Below are positions 35,031 through 44,629 of a DNA stretch of 53,916 nt, one piece after another (position 1 is the first letter of the stretch; each line of letters starts with the position of its first letter). The notes below the pieces were generated by a model. It searched no databases. It saw only the letters and a list, made by a program, of their open reading frames with translations, and was not told the origin of the DNA. A program made the translations under genes and the position numbers. The stretch is taken from the NCBI RefSeq assembly GCF_009765975.1, contig NZ_LMUJ01000103.1, forward strand, positions 57,484-111,399. Direction: 5' to 3'. The stretch comes from Acidisphaera sp. S103 (GTDB lineage Bacteria > Pseudomonadota > Alphaproteobacteria > Acetobacterales > Acetobacteraceae).

Positions 35031-36311
35031 TTATTCGGCGGCCAGCCTGGGCGTGTAGGCGGGGACCTCGGCGCGCTGGCTGGTGTCCATCGGGTTGGGC
35101 CACCAGTGGTCGGTCCAACTGGCGTGGACGTCCCGCAGTTTCGGCATCACCTGTTCGGCGAACAGCTTGGTGTTGTAGCGGGTCAGGTCCTTGCTCATGT
35201 TGCCGTATTGCAACAGCAGCATCAGGTGGCCGACGTTCAGTTGGGTGGCGACTTCGCGAAGCTGTTCGGCGACCTCGTCGGGGGAGCCGATGATGACGTA
35301 GCCGTTCTCGACGATCTTATCCATCTCGCGGGCGACGGAGGCGAAACGTTCGCCGGTGGATTTGCCGCGGACGACGGAATCGGCGGCCTGCCTGATCTGG
35401 CTTTGGATGCCGGCGCGCTGGCTGCCTTCGCTGGTGTAGCCGGGTGGCGTGGCCCATTTCGGATCGACGTGCAGGCAGCGGCCGTAGAAGTATTCGGCGG
35501 CTTCGGAGTATAGGTCGAACGCCTGCTGGCGGGATTCGGCGACGCCGACGAATTGCAGGAAGCCGGCCTGGTATGGGTTGCGGTCCTTCCCCAGCCGGTC
35601 CATTTCCGCCCAGAACCCATCCATCGTCGCTCGGCCGGCTTTGTAGCCGTAGTAGGACAGGTAGCAGTAGACGTAATTCATTTCGGCGCACCAGCGCCAG
35701 GTTTCCACGCTGCCGCCGCCGGGGACCCAGATCGGCGGATGCGGGTTCTGCACCGGGCGCGGCCAGATGTTGATGTAGCGCTGCTGGTTGAAGCGGCCGT
35801 TGAAGGCGAAGGTGTCTTTCTCGGTCCAGGCGCGGACAACGAGGTCGTGCGCTTCGTGATAGCGATCGCGCAACTGGCTGGGGTTTGTGCCGTAGGCGTA
35901 GCAGGTGTCCATCGGCGTGCCGACGGGGAAGCCGGCGATCAGGCGGCCGCCGGAGATGCAGTCGATCATCGCGAATTCTTCCGCCACGCGCGTGGGCGGG
36001 TTGTACAGCGCCAGCGAGTTGCCCATGACGCAGATCGCGGTGTCCCGGGTGCGGCGGGCGAGGGAGGAGGCGATCAGGTTGGGCGACGGCATCAGGCCGT
36101 AGCCGTTGGAGTGGTGCTCGTTCACGCAGACGGCGTCGAAGCCGACCTCGGCGGCGTATTCGAGTTCGTCCATGAAGTCGTTGTACATCAGGTGGGCGCG
36201 CTTGGGGTCGAACAGCGTGGAGTGGATGTCCACCCAGACCGACGGATTGGCCTCCCGGAAGTCCTCCGGCAGTTCCGTGTAGGGCATCAGATGGAACCAC
36301 ATCAGCTTCAT
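35031..36311 (-). CDS. LLM class flavin-dependent oxidoreductase (bacterial luciferase-like)
   Basis: 426 residues. KLMWFHLMPYTELPEDF at the N-terminus, NEHHSNGYGLMPSPNLIAS, ISGGRLIAGFPVGTP and NPHPPIWVPGGGSVET are hallmarks of the luciferase-like TIM-barrel monooxygenase fold using reduced FMN/FAD. It needs a flavin reductase, which is not adjacent. The hydrolase downstream and the divergently transcribed MFS transporter suggest a small catabolic locus. Such enzymes oxidise terpenoids, sulfonates or amines; the substrate cannot be told here. Confidence 0.9.
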   Translation of the reverse strand: MKLMWFHLMPYTELPEDFREANPSVWVDIHSTLFDPKRAHLMYNDFMDELEYAAEVGFDAVCVNEHHSNGYGLMPSPNLIASSLARRTRDTAICVMGNSLALYNPPTRVAEEFAMIDCISGGRLIAGFPVGTPMDTCYAYGTNPSQLRDRYHEAHDLVVRAWTEKDTFAFNGRFNQQRYINIWPRPVQNPHPPIWVPGGGSVETWRWCAEMNYVYCYLSYYGYKAGRATMDGFWAEMDRLGKDRNPYQAGFLQFVGVAESRQQAFDLYSEAAEYFYGRCLHVDPKWATPPGYTSEGSQRAGIQSQIRQAADSVVRGKSTGERFASVAREMDKIVENGYVIIGSPDEVAEQLREVATQLNVGHLMLLLQYGNMSKDLTRYNTKLFAEQVMPKLRDVHASWTDHWWPNPMDTSQRAEVPAYTPRLAAE

Positions 36312-36548
36312 GGGCGACCTCCGGGTTGGCTACTGGTCAGTATTGCTGGGGGCCAGTGGGTATGTCAATTTTCGATGGCGATTTTGCCCGATACGCGGTG
36401 GCCCGCGGACTCCACCGTGATTGAAACGATTGGCCCGGCCTGGACCTGGGTCGCGCCGCAGTGCAGACTTCCCGAGCAGGAGTTTCAAACAGATTCAGAC
36501 GCTCCGCTCAGGCAAGTAGCGCGCCCAGACGCGCACGGGAGAGACACG

Positions 36549-37961
36549 ATGGCTTCGACGTTAGTTGCTACGCCGGCGGCAGAGATTACGGCCAGATTGG
36601 ACCGTCTGCCGATGACCCGCCACATGTGGATGTTGGTGCTGCTAATATCGCTTGGGGGATGGTTCGATACGTATGCGATCTTTCTGACCGGATCCATCGC
36701 GCCGGGCATGTTTGCAGACAAGATCTTCACCCCCACTACGGTTTCCGTGTTTGGCTTCACCGGCCTGGCGTCGTTCATCGCCGCGCTGTTCGGCGGCCTG
36801 TTCATCGGCACGATGTTCTTCACCCGGGCGGCCGACCGGTTTGGACGAAGAACGGTATTCACCTTTTCGCTTGTCTGGTATTGTGTCGCCACGCTGATCA
36901 TGGCGTTCCAATATACGCCGAATGGTGTGAACCTGTGGCGCTTCATCGCCGGCATCGGTATCGGCGTTGAGCTGGTCACCGTCGATACATTCATTTCGGA
37001 GTTAGTGCCGAAACGCGAGCGCGGCAAAACCTTCGCCATCCAGCAATCCATCGGGTTCATCCCCGTCCCCGTCGTCGCCCTGCTGGCCTGGCTGCTGAAC
37101 GGTACGGCCCCGTTCGGTTTGTCGGGCTGGCGCTGGGTGGTCATCATCGGGTCGGTCGGCGCGATCATCGTCTGGGTCGTCCGCTTCTCGTTGCCGGAAT
37201 CACCCCGCTGGCTGGCCCAGCAGGGCCGCGTCGACGACGCCGATCGCGTCATGCGCGCCATCGAAGCGAAGGTCGCAGCCCAGAACGGAGGGACGCTGCC
37301 GGCGCCGGAACCACCGGTGGCCGAGGATCCGCGCAAGGGCAAGTTGTCGGAAATCTTCAACCCGACCTATCGCAGCCGCACGATCATGCTGTCGGTGGCG
37401 AACTTCTTCCAGACCATCGGCTTCTACGGTTTCGCGAACTGGGTGCCCACGCTGCTGATCGCCAAGGGCATCCACATCTCGCAGACCCTGGAATATTCGT
37501 TCATCATCGCGTTCGCCTATCCGCTGTTCCCGCTGTTCAGCAGTATGTTCGCTGATCGTATCGAACGTAAGTGGCAGGTCTGCATTTCGTGTATCGGGAT
37601 CGCGGTGTTCGGCATCGCCTTCGCGTTCCAGACGAGTGCCGGCCCGTTGATCGTCATCGGCACGTTGCAGACGATGATGAACGCATGGCTGTCGTTCTCG
37701 GCGCATAACTATCAGTCGGAACTGTTCCCAACCCGGGTGCGAGCCACGGCAGTGGGATTCGTCTATTCGTGGAGCCGGTTCAGTACCATCTTCACCGGCT
37801 TCATTATCGCCTGGATCCTGCAGCAATTCGGCGTGCCGGCGGTGTTCATGTTCGTCGCCAGCGCGATGGCCGTCGTCGTGCTGTCGATCGCGGTGTTCGG
37901 CCCGCGGACCAACGCTCTGTCGCTGGAGGAGATCGCCCGGGAACTGCCGCAGGAGGGGTAA
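36549..37961 (+). CDS. MFS transporter (metabolite:H+ symporter type)
   Basis: 470 residues from ATG 36549 with GGGAGA about 8 nt upstream; the frame is open far upstream only as shadow of the opposite gene. It has 12 helices. GGWFDTYAIFLTGSIAPG in helix 1, DRFGRRTVFTFSLVWY in loop 2-3, ISELVPKRERGKTFA after helix 4 and LFPTRVRATAVGFVYS near helix 10 fit the sugar/aromatic acid symporter branch. It diverges from the flavin oxidoreductase with a 237-nt gap that must carry both promoters. Probably imports the substrate of that enzyme pair. Confidence 0.9.
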   Translation: MASTLVATPAAEITARLDRLPMTRHMWMLVLLISLGGWFDTYAIFLTGSIAPGMFADKIFTPTTVSVFGFTGLASFIAALFGGLFIGTMFFTRAADRFGRRTVFTFSLVWYCVATLIMAFQYTPNGVNLWRFIAGIGIGVELVTVDTFISELVPKRERGKTFAIQQSIGFIPVPVVALLAWLLNGTAPFGLSGWRWVVIIGSVGAIIVWVVRFSLPESPRWLAQQGRVDDADRVMRAIEAKVAAQNGGTLPAPEPPVAEDPRKGKLSEIFNPTYRSRTIMLSVANFFQTIGFYGFANWVPTLLIAKGIHISQTLEYSFIIAFAYPLFPLFSSMFADRIERKWQVCISCIGIAVFGIAFAFQTSAGPLIVIGTLQTMMNAWLSFSAHNYQSELFPTRVRATAVGFVYSWSRFSTIFTGFIIAWILQQFGVPAVFMFVASAMAVVVLSIAVFGPRTNALSLEEIARELPQEG

Positions 37962-37972
37962 CCCGTCTGACA

Positions 37973-38004
37973 CCATCGTGGCGGGCGCAGGCCTGCCACG
38001 ATGG
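37973..38004 (+). terminator. Strong hairpin after the MFS gene
   Basis: A 14-bp stem, CCATCGTGGCGGGC with GCCTGCCACGATGG, one G-T pair, loop GCAG, 11 nt past the stop. It could stop transcription, but no T-run follows, so it may equally be a REP-type palindrome. Confidence 0.4.
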
Positions 38005-38145
38005 GGCCGGGCGCCATCTCCGTTGGTCGCCTGAAGTGCTGACCGACAATGTGCGGCAAGACAGCCGCGACAATGGTCGGCTCGAGTGCGGCCATGAAAG
38101 TCGCGATCACGGCCTGGCGACCGCGATGGACATCCTGCCACTCGT

Positions 38146-38604
38146 TCAGAAATTCATGCGGCCGATGCCGTTGAGGACTGCGCGTAGCTGCTTTGCTTCG
38201 CCGCCGCCGAAGGTGCCTTCAAACCTGTCCTGGGCGGCCTGCCAGAGAACGGTCGACTCCTTCAGCTTCTCCAGGCCTTTGGGCGTCAGGCGCACCAGCC
38301 GGATCCGTTTGTTTTTGGGGTCTTGATTGATGGTGACCAACCCATCGCGTTCGAGCGGAGCGAGGTTGTGGGTGAGTGCGCTCCGGCAGAGCACCAGTTC
38401 ATCGGCAAGTTCGCCCATCGTCGGCGCGCCGGCACGGCTGATGTAGCCGAGGATGGATCGCTGCGTGGTCTTGAGACCGCACTGCGCGATGTACGAATCG
38501 TAGATCAGGGATACCCGCCGCATCGCCCGGCGCAATGCCGTTGCATTGCATCGTCCGCATTCGGGCATCTCGCTCCACTGCAGAGGGGGATCGTCGTCAA
38601 CCAT
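38146..38604 (-). CDS. MarR family transcriptional regulator of the adjacent efflux gene
   Basis: 152 residues from ATG 38604, chosen because GGAG lies 6 nt upstream and because earlier ATGs (38631, 38682) fall in the repeated operator. Winged-helix features: KTTQRSILGYISRAGAPTMG, ELVLCRSALTHNLAPLERDG as recognition helix, and wing INQDPKNKRIRLVRLTPKG. A Cys pair PECGRC near the N-terminus and another Cys in YIAQCGLKTTQ may sense redox or electrophiles. It is divergent from an EmrB/QacA-type exporter, the classic repressor-pump arrangement. Confidence 0.9.
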   Translation of the reverse strand: MVDDDPPLQWSEMPECGRCNATALRRAMRRVSLIYDSYIAQCGLKTTQRSILGYISRAGAPTMGELADELVLCRSALTHNLAPLERDGLVTINQDPKNKRIRLVRLTPKGLEKLKESTVLWQAAQDRFEGTFGGGEAKQLRAVLNGIGRMNF

Positions 38605-38630
38605 CGGGGCTCCGGCGGAAGTTACTTGCA

Positions 38631-38872
38631 TATTCAAATATCGTAGGTGACTATGCGCCATTTCGCAAGGTTGCATATCCAACTGTTCAGGAAGAACCGG
38701 TGCGATCCTATGGTCTGGTTGCCGGCGTGTGGCACGGCCGGGGGATTGGATTCGGCGTTGCCAACCGGCCTCGTACGGCGGTGACCATCAGGCAAACCAT
38801 TCGTCGTCGGGCTCGGTCTGTTCCTGAACTTGAGTATGCAACTGTTTGTCGATGTTTGAATATTCAACTGTC
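38631..38872. promoter_or_regulatory. Repeated operator motif in the MarR-exporter control region
   Basis: A 12-bp motif of the form TATnCAACTGTT occurs at 38676-38687, 38835-38846 and 38861-38872 (last base C), with a weaker copy TATTCAAATATC at 38631-38642. Two copies lie just upstream of the exporter start (38887) and two just upstream of the MarR start (38604). The sites are AT-rich islands in GC-rich DNA. A MarR dimer is the likely binder; this is inference. Confidence 0.6.
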
Positions 38873-38886
38873 AAAGGCGCCTTCAG

Positions 38887-40383
38887 ATGTCGCGGCTGTC
38901 CACCTTCCTCATCCTGCTTTGCGTGTCCGTCCCCTCCTTCATGATCAACCTCGACGCGAATATCGTCGCGGTGTCGCTGCCATCGATCGCGCATTCCCTC
39001 GGTGCGTCTTTTGCCGACGTCGAGTGGGTCATTAGCGCCTATACGCTGACCTTTGCTTCCTTTGTCCTTCCCGGCGGTACGCTCGGGGACCGCTTCGGCC
39101 GGAAGCGCATCCTTCTCATCGGACTCTTCCTTTTTACGACTGCGTCGTTCGTCTGTGGCGCGGCACCGAACGCCTTGGCGATCAATCTAGCCCGAGCGGT
39201 CCAGGGTTTGGGGGCGGCGTTCCAGCTAAGCGCCGCGCTCGCCATCCTGTCGTTCGAATTTCGCGGCCCAGCCAGGGCGAAGGCAATCGCCTTCTGGGGG
39301 ACGGTCATCGGGGTTGCCATGACCCTTGGCCCGATTTGTGGGGGCTTCATCACCCAGACGATCGGGTGGGAATGGGCCTTCTATGTCAATATCCCGATCG
39401 GGGTGGTTTTGATGATCGTGACGTCGATTGCGGTGAAGGACTCACGCGATCCATTGACGACCCGCCTCGATCTTCTTGGTTTGGTTCTGTTTTCCGGCGC
39501 GCTGTTTTCCGCCACGTTCGCCTTGATCACCGGCAATCAACACGGGTGGGGCAGCCACGGCGTGGTGGGTGCATTCGTCGCGGCGGCCATCCTGTCAGTC
39601 GCATTCGTCATCGCTGAAACGAGGCAGGCGCGACCCATGGTCGACCTGTCGTATTTCCGGCATCCGACCTATATCGGCGCCACCATCGCGACCTTGGGGT
39701 CCGCGACCGTCAACGCGACGACGCTGACCTATTTGCCACTGTATTTTCAGAGCGCTCTCGACGGCTCACCGCAGTCGGCCGGCCTGATGATCCTGCCGGT
39801 GGCGCTGCCGATGTTCATCATTCCCCGGATCGTCAGTGCCTATCTGTCCCATCGCGTTTCCGGCCGCGACCTGGTTTCGATCGGCCTGCTGCTGAGTGGC
39901 GTGGGGCTTCTGTCGCTCGGGTATGGAGCGGCGAGGCAGAGCTTTGAACAGATGGTGCCGGGCCTCGTCCTTGTCGGCATGGGTGCCGGCTTCATGAATG
40001 GAGAAATCGCACGCGTCAGCATGACTGTCTTCTCACCCGAACGAGCGGGCATGGCGGCTGGGATGGGCGGCACGGTTCGCTTTGCCGGCATTGTTCTCGC
40101 CTTTGCCGCCCTCGGTGCGGTTCTGTTCGCGGTCATTGTGCGGGACCTCTCCGGGTTGGCGCCCGATGCGCGGTCGCTGGCTCAGCAATTGATGTCCGGA
40201 GCGCACCTCGACGGGTTGCCTTCCGAGGCGACGGCGATCGTCGCCCAGGGCTATTCCACGATCTTTACCATTGTCGGCGTTCTCATCCTCGCAGCGACGT
40301 TCGCTGCCTGGCGCCTGATCAGCGAAAAGGACACGGCGCCGGTATCCGCCTTGCCCGCAGCTGCCGCGGTGACCGCTGAGTGA
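38887..40383 (+). CDS. DHA2 family MFS drug exporter (EmrB/QacA type)
   Basis: 498 residues with 14 predicted helices. FMINLDANIVAVSLPSIA in helix 1, GTLGDRFGRKRILLIG (motif A), RAVQGLGAAFQLSAAL (motif B) and GFITQTIGWEWAFYVNIPIG (motif C) are the DHA2 set. Such pumps export hydrophobic toxic compounds by proton antiport. It is divergent from a MarR repressor across a repeated operator, so induction by a pump substrate is expected. No EmrA-type adaptor is next to it, so it would export to the periplasm only. Confidence 0.92.
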   Translation: MSRLSTFLILLCVSVPSFMINLDANIVAVSLPSIAHSLGASFADVEWVISAYTLTFASFVLPGGTLGDRFGRKRILLIGLFLFTTASFVCGAAPNALAINLARAVQGLGAAFQLSAALAILSFEFRGPARAKAIAFWGTVIGVAMTLGPICGGFITQTIGWEWAFYVNIPIGVVLMIVTSIAVKDSRDPLTTRLDLLGLVLFSGALFSATFALITGNQHGWGSHGVVGAFVAAAILSVAFVIAETRQARPMVDLSYFRHPTYIGATIATLGSATVNATTLTYLPLYFQSALDGSPQSAGLMILPVALPMFIIPRIVSAYLSHRVSGRDLVSIGLLLSGVGLLSLGYGAARQSFEQMVPGLVLVGMGAGFMNGEIARVSMTVFSPERAGMAAGMGGTVRFAGIVLAFAALGAVLFAVIVRDLSGLAPDARSLAQQLMSGAHLDGLPSEATAIVAQGYSTIFTIVGVLILAATFAAWRLISEKDTAPVSALPAAAAVTAE

Positions 40384-40438
40384 AGGCATGAACCACGCGA
40401 TCGAACGTTCGGGAGGGTTCGACCCCGCCGATCATGGC

Positions 40439-40873
40439 CTACCGCCGCCCGTCCAGCCGGGGCTCCGACCGCTGAGGCTGCACGATCCGTGGCTCCTGCC
40501 GCTGGAAAGGCCGTGTGTTCGGCGATGGCGCCAGCCGCTCCCGAGGTTCGTGGTCGTCATACAGGTCCTGCGCCGCCGGCGGGATCGGCGGGCGGTCGTC
40601 GGCGCGAACGTCGCGCCGCTGCGCCTGCTGGATCGGGGCGTAGACGTCCTCGAAATCGATCTCTTGCGGACCCGCCGGCAGCCGCAACGCCAGGTGGCGG
40701 ATTTCCTGCTGGATCTCGTCCAGCCGGGTCTCGATCACTTCCAGGCGGGTTTTGACCCCCAGGACGCTGAACGGCATGAACAGGAAGGCCAGCGCATATA
40801 GCAAGGCGGGCACGAGAAGCACGAGTGGCACCCACCAGGGTACCCAGTCGGGTAGGGCAAACGGCATGTTCAT
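40439..40873 (-). CDS. Membrane-anchored coiled-coil protein, unknown
   Basis: 144 residues. One N-terminal helix (WVPLVLLVPALLYALAFLFM) anchors it, then KTRLEVIETRLDEIQQEIRH forms a short coiled coil, and the last 60 residues are disordered, rich in Pro, Arg, Gln and Asp. No domain is known to me. It faces the exporter convergently and starts 70 nt from the aminotransferase start in the opposite direction. Confidence 0.7.
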   Translation of the reverse strand: MNMPFALPDWVPWWVPLVLLVPALLYALAFLFMPFSVLGVKTRLEVIETRLDEIQQEIRHLALRLPAGPQEIDFEDVYAPIQQAQRRDVRADDRPPIPPAAQDLYDDHEPRERLAPSPNTRPFQRQEPRIVQPQRSEPRLDGRR

Positions 40874-40943
40874 GCCGGATTCCTAGCACCGAACCGCCGG
40901 GGCGTGGATGGATTTCTCGGTCCGCGCGTGCGAACGTCGCGGG

Positions 40944-42062
40944 ATGTTGCTGCTGATCCCCGGTCCCGTCACCACCCGTCCCGAAGTACGCCAGGCGCTG
41001 ACCCGGGACCTGGCCCCGTGGGATAACGAGTTCCGCCACTTTCTCACCCGCGTGCGGGAACGGATCCTGCGGCTGGCCGGCGGGGTGGAGGGCGTGCATG
41101 CGACGTTGCCGCTGCAGGGCTGCGGCCACTTCATTACCGAAGCGGCCGTGCGCACGTTCCTGCCGCCCGGCGGCCGCATCCTGATCCCGGCCACCGGCGC
41201 CTATGCCGACCATATGATCCGCCTGGTTCGGGAGGCTGGGCGCGTCCCGATATCCTTGCCGATGGGCCCGACTGACACCACTGATCCACAGGCGGTCGCC
41301 GCGGCGCTGGCGGCGGACCCGACGCTGACCCATGTCGGAATTGTCTATTCGGAGACCGGCAGCGGGGTGATCCACGACGTGCAGGCGGTCGGTGCTGTGG
41401 TGCGGGCCGCCGGACGGCGGATGATCATCGACGCTGTCTCGGCCTTCGGCGCTTTGCCATTGGATATGTCCGAACAGCCCGAGGTCGATGCCGCCGTCTT
41501 CTCCACCAACAAATGCCTGGAAGCGCTGGCCGGCGTCGCTTTCGCCGTGGCTCGGATCGATCGCCTGCTGGCGTGTGCCGGCAACGCGGGAAGCTGGTCG
41601 TTCGACCTGTCGAACGTCTACGACCACGCGATGCGCAATGGTTGGGGCAGTTTCCGCTTCACACCACCGGCACAGCTTCTCGCAGCGCTGGACGTCGCGC
41701 TGGACTATCTCGACGCGGAAGGCCAATCGGCCCGCCTGGCCCGCTACACCGCCAGTGCGCGCATCCTGTACGAAGGCATGCGTGATCTTGGGCTGACGCC
41801 GTGGCTGCCGGCATCGCGCCAGGGACCGGTGATCGTCGTCACCCACGCCCCCGCCGACCCGGCCTGGGACCTGCAGGCGTTCGTCGATGCGTTGAAACTT
41901 CGGGGAATTCTGATAAGCAACTTCTACAACACGCCATCACCCACGTTCCGCGTCGGTTGCATCGGTGCGATCACACCCGGCGACATGGCGGGTGCGGTTC
42001 AGGCCATGGACCACGTGTTGCGTGAACTCGGCATAAAAGACAGAGGGGCCATCCAAACATGA
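40944..42062 (+). CDS. phnW: Class V aminotransferase, 2-aminoethylphosphonate--pyruvate transaminase-like
   Basis: 372 residues from ATG 40944; an ATG at 40908 would add 12 residues before the family start [18 protein letters not shown]. Other signs are [32 protein letters not shown] and the PLP lysine in [17 protein letters not shown]. PhnW converts 2-aminoethylphosphonate and pyruvate to phosphonoacetaldehyde and alanine. It overlaps fhs by 4 nt, and no phnX or phnA is nearby, so another amino donor, such as serine with glyoxylate, is possible; the family includes such enzymes. Confidence 0.75.
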   Translation: MLLLIPGPVTTRPEVRQALTRDLAPWDNEFRHFLTRVRERILRLAGGVEGVHATLPLQGCGHFITEAAVRTFLPPGGRILIPATGAYADHMIRLVREAGRVPISLPMGPTDTTDPQAVAAALAADPTLTHVGIVYSETGSGVIHDVQAVGAVVRAAGRRMIIDAVSAFGALPLDMSEQPEVDAAVFSTNKCLEALAGVAFAVARIDRLLACAGNAGSWSFDLSNVYDHAMRNGWGSFRFTPPAQLLAALDVALDYLDAEGQSARLARYTASARILYEGMRDLGLTPWLPASRQGPVIVVTHAPADPAWDLQAFVDALKLRGILISNFYNTPSPTFRVGCIGAITPGDMAGAVQAMDHVLRELGIKDRGAIQT

Positions 42063-43729
42063 ATCCGGATCTCGAAATCGCCCGCGCGGCCAAGCTGCGC
42101 CCAATTCAGGATATCGCTACCAAACTCGGCATCCCCGAGGATGCGGTCGAACCCTATGGCCGCCACAAGGCGAAGATCGGCCTGGATTTTATCAACGGCC
42201 TGGAATCGCGTCCCGACGGCGCGCTGGTCCTGGTCACCGGGATCAATCCGACCCCGGCCGGGGAGGGCAAGACCACCACGACGGTCGGCCTCGGCGATGC
42301 GTTGAACCGGATCGGCCAACGCACCGCCATTTGCCTGCGGGAACCCAGCCTGGGTCCCAGTTTCGGCATGAAGGGCGGCGCGGCGGGCGGCGGTTACGCC
42401 CAGGTCGTGCCAATGGACCAGATCAACCTGCATTTCACCGGCGATTTCCATGCCATCACCGCGGCCAACAACCTGCTGGCCGCGATGATCGACAACTCGA
42501 TCTATTGGGGGAATCCGCTGGGCATCGATGCCCGCCGCATTACCTGGCGCCGCTGCATGGACATGAACGACCGAGCGCTGCGGAGCATCGTGGGCAGTCT
42601 GGGCGGGGTTGCGAATGGATTTCCGCGGGAAGACGGGTTCGACATCTCCGTCGCGTCAGAGGTCATGGCGGTGTTCTGCCTGTCGCGCGGGCTGCCGGAC
42701 CTGCAGGCGCGCCTCGGCAAGATGGTCATCGGCCAGACCCGCGACGGCAAGAACGTCACCGCCGCCGACCTGAAGGCCGATGGCGCCTTGTCGGTGCTGC
42801 TGAAGGATGCTGTCGCGCCCAATTTGGTGCAGACGCTGGAGGGGTCGCCCGCGCTGGTGCATGGTGGCCCGTTCGCCAACATTGCGCACGGCTGCAACTC
42901 CGTCATGGCGACGCGGCTCGGCCTGAAACTGGCCGATGTGGTGGTGACGGAGGCCGGCTTCGGCGCCGATCTGGGGGGTGAGAAGTTCCTCGACATCAAG
43001 TGCCGGTCGGCTGGGTTGAAGCCGTCCTGCGCGGTGGTGGTGGCGACGGTGCGGGCGCTGAAGATGCATGGCGGCGTTGCCCGCAACGCGCTGGGGCCGG
43101 AGAATGTGGAGGCGGTGAAGCGCGGTATCGCCAACCTGCAGCGCCACGTCGAGAACATGCACAAATTCGGCCTGCCTGTGGTGGTTGCGGTCAATCACTT
43201 CACCTCCGACACCGAGGCGGAATTCGCCGCAATCAAGGATGCCATGGCGGCGATCGGCACCGAGGCCATCTCCTGCACCCATTGGGCGCATGGCGGCGCC
43301 GGCGCCGAGGCCCTGGCTCGGGCCGTGGTCAACCGGATCGAGGCGGGCGAGGCGGCCTACAAGCCGCTGTATCCGCTGGAGATGAAGCTGGCCGACAAGG
43401 TGCGCACCATCGCGAAGGAGATCTATCGGGCGTCGGATATCTCGGTGCCGGATGCGGTGGCGCGGAAGCTGAAGTCGTTCGAGGACGCCGGTTTCGGCGA
43501 CGTCCCGGTGTGTATCGCGAAAACGCAGTACAGCTTTACCTCCGATCCCACGGTGATGGGTGCCCCGACCGGGCATGTGCTGCCGATCCGGGAGGTGCGG
43601 CTGTCCGCTGGGGCCGGTTTCGTGGTCGCGATCTGCGGTGACATCATGACCATGCCGGGACTGCCGCGCGTGCCGTCCGCCGAGGCGATCCACCTGCGCG
43701 AGGACGGGGAGATCGAGGGCCTGTTCTGA
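42059..43729 (+). CDS. fhs: Formate--tetrahydrofolate ligase
   Basis: 556 residues, the normal length. It makes 10-formyl-THF from formate, THF and ATP. The P-loop is [15 protein letters not shown], followed by [19 protein letters not shown] and [31 protein letters not shown] and [14 protein letters not shown] near the end are family signatures. Translation is coupled to the upstream aminotransferase by an ATGA overlap. I see no folate riboswitch upstream. Confidence 0.97.
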   Translation: MNPDLEIARAAKLRPIQDIATKLGIPEDAVEPYGRHKAKIGLDFINGLESRPDGALVLVTGINPTPAGEGKTTTTVGLGDALNRIGQRTAICLREPSLGPSFGMKGGAAGGGYAQVVPMDQINLHFTGDFHAITAANNLLAAMIDNSIYWGNPLGIDARRITWRRCMDMNDRALRSIVGSLGGVANGFPREDGFDISVASEVMAVFCLSRGLPDLQARLGKMVIGQTRDGKNVTAADLKADGALSVLLKDAVAPNLVQTLEGSPALVHGGPFANIAHGCNSVMATRLGLKLADVVVTEAGFGADLGGEKFLDIKCRSAGLKPSCAVVVATVRALKMHGGVARNALGPENVEAVKRGIANLQRHVENMHKFGLPVVVAVNHFTSDTEAEFAAIKDAMAAIGTEAISCTHWAHGGAGAEALARAVVNRIEAGEAAYKPLYPLEMKLADKVRTIAKEIYRASDISVPDAVARKLKSFEDAGFGDVPVCIAKTQYSFTSDPTVMGAPTGHVLPIREVRLSAGAGFVVAICGDIMTMPGLPRVPSAEAIHLREDGEIEGLF

Positions 43730-43750
43730 CCGCCATCATGGTATGTCACC

Positions 43751-44629
43751 ATGCGTTCGGAACTTCTCCATGGACTCGAGAGCATTGGTGACAACTGTGA
43801 GTTCGGCATCGTCCAGCGGCATCATGGGGTAGAGCCGCTGGGCCTGCTGCGGTGGGTGGGGCTGAAATTCGACATGCTGCTGAACGCCCTCGACGACGGA
43901 TTCGCCGCGATGGGCCGAGTCGAGAATCTTCGACTGCGGACGCTCAACACCGAATACCTGGTGCTCGATATCAGCTACGGCATCACCTACCATCCGTTCG
44001 TCCACATCGACCGCATGACCCCCGACGAACTGATCGCTCGGGAGGTCGTGCGGATCGGCTTCCTGCGGGACAAATTCCTGGCCGACCTGCGGGAGGCACG
44101 GAAAATCCTGGTGTTCAAGCAGCAGGACAACCTGACCGAGGCAGCCGCCGGCGGCCTGCTGCGCTGGTTGGCCGCCTACGGGCCGAACAAACTGCTCTAT
44201 GTCGTGGCGACGGACTCGAAGCGATGCGGCACTGTGGATCTGGTGGATAACGGTCTGGCACGCTTGGCGGCCCGTTTTGGCGTCAGTACCGACGCCGCAT
44301 GCTGCGAAGAACCGCCAACCCGTGCTATCGTGCTGCGCCCCCAGTCCGTCAGCCCCTGTGGCTGGCCAGAACAGCACGGTCCAACACGCGGCGGCAGCGA
44401 GAGGAAGCCATGGCCAAGCAGTTTGCGCGTATCGAACCCGCTCATGCCGCCTTCATCGGCCAGCAGCATATCTTTTTCACGGGTTCGGCCGCCGCCACCG
44501 GCCGGGTCAACATCTCGCCACGGGAGATCGGTGCCTTTCGCGTGCTGGACCCGACTACGGTCGCCTACCTGGACCAGACCGGTAGCGGCAACGAGACCGC
44601 GGCGCATCTGCGGCTGCCCGGCCGGCTGA
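43751..44629 (+). CDS. Unknown protein with a GDNCEFGxVQR start, C-terminus apparently replaced
   Basis: The first 180 or so residues look real: LESIGDNCEFGIVQRHHGVE, LGLLRWVGLKFDMLLNAL and TLNTEYLVLDISYGITYH belong to a family seen near glycan genes in Acetobacteraceae, function unknown. After about residue 185 (near 44300) the sequence becomes Arg/Pro/Ser-rich, and the frame runs 220 nt into the well-supported next gene, whose ribosome site lies inside it. So the native C-terminal part has probably been lost by a deletion or frameshift. The start ATG at 43751 lacks a strong ribosome site. Confidence 0.55.
   Translation: MRSELLHGLESIGDNCEFGIVQRHHGVEPLGLLRWVGLKFDMLLNALDDGFAAMGRVENLRLRTLNTEYLVLDISYGITYHPFVHIDRMTPDELIAREVVRIGFLRDKFLADLREARKILVFKQQDNLTEAAAGGLLRWLAAYGPNKLLYVVATDSKRCGTVDLVDNGLARLAARFGVSTDAACCEEPPTRAIVLRPQSVSPCGWPEQHGPTRGGSERKPWPSSLRVSNPLMPPSSASSISFSRVRPPPPAGSTSRHGRSVPFACWTRLRSPTWTRPVAATRPRRICGCPAG

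Noticed and set aside
35553..36548. Apparent 332-codon N-terminal extension of the MFS transporter
   Set aside because: Lies antisense to the flavin oxidoreductase; transporter motifs and a ribosome site begin at 36549.
42000..42060. Folate riboswitch ahead of fhs
   Set aside because: No space: the start overlaps the aminotransferase stop and no riboswitch fold is visible.
43730..43750. Frameshift between fhs and the following gene
   Set aside because: fhs ends at its normal length with a normal C-terminus.
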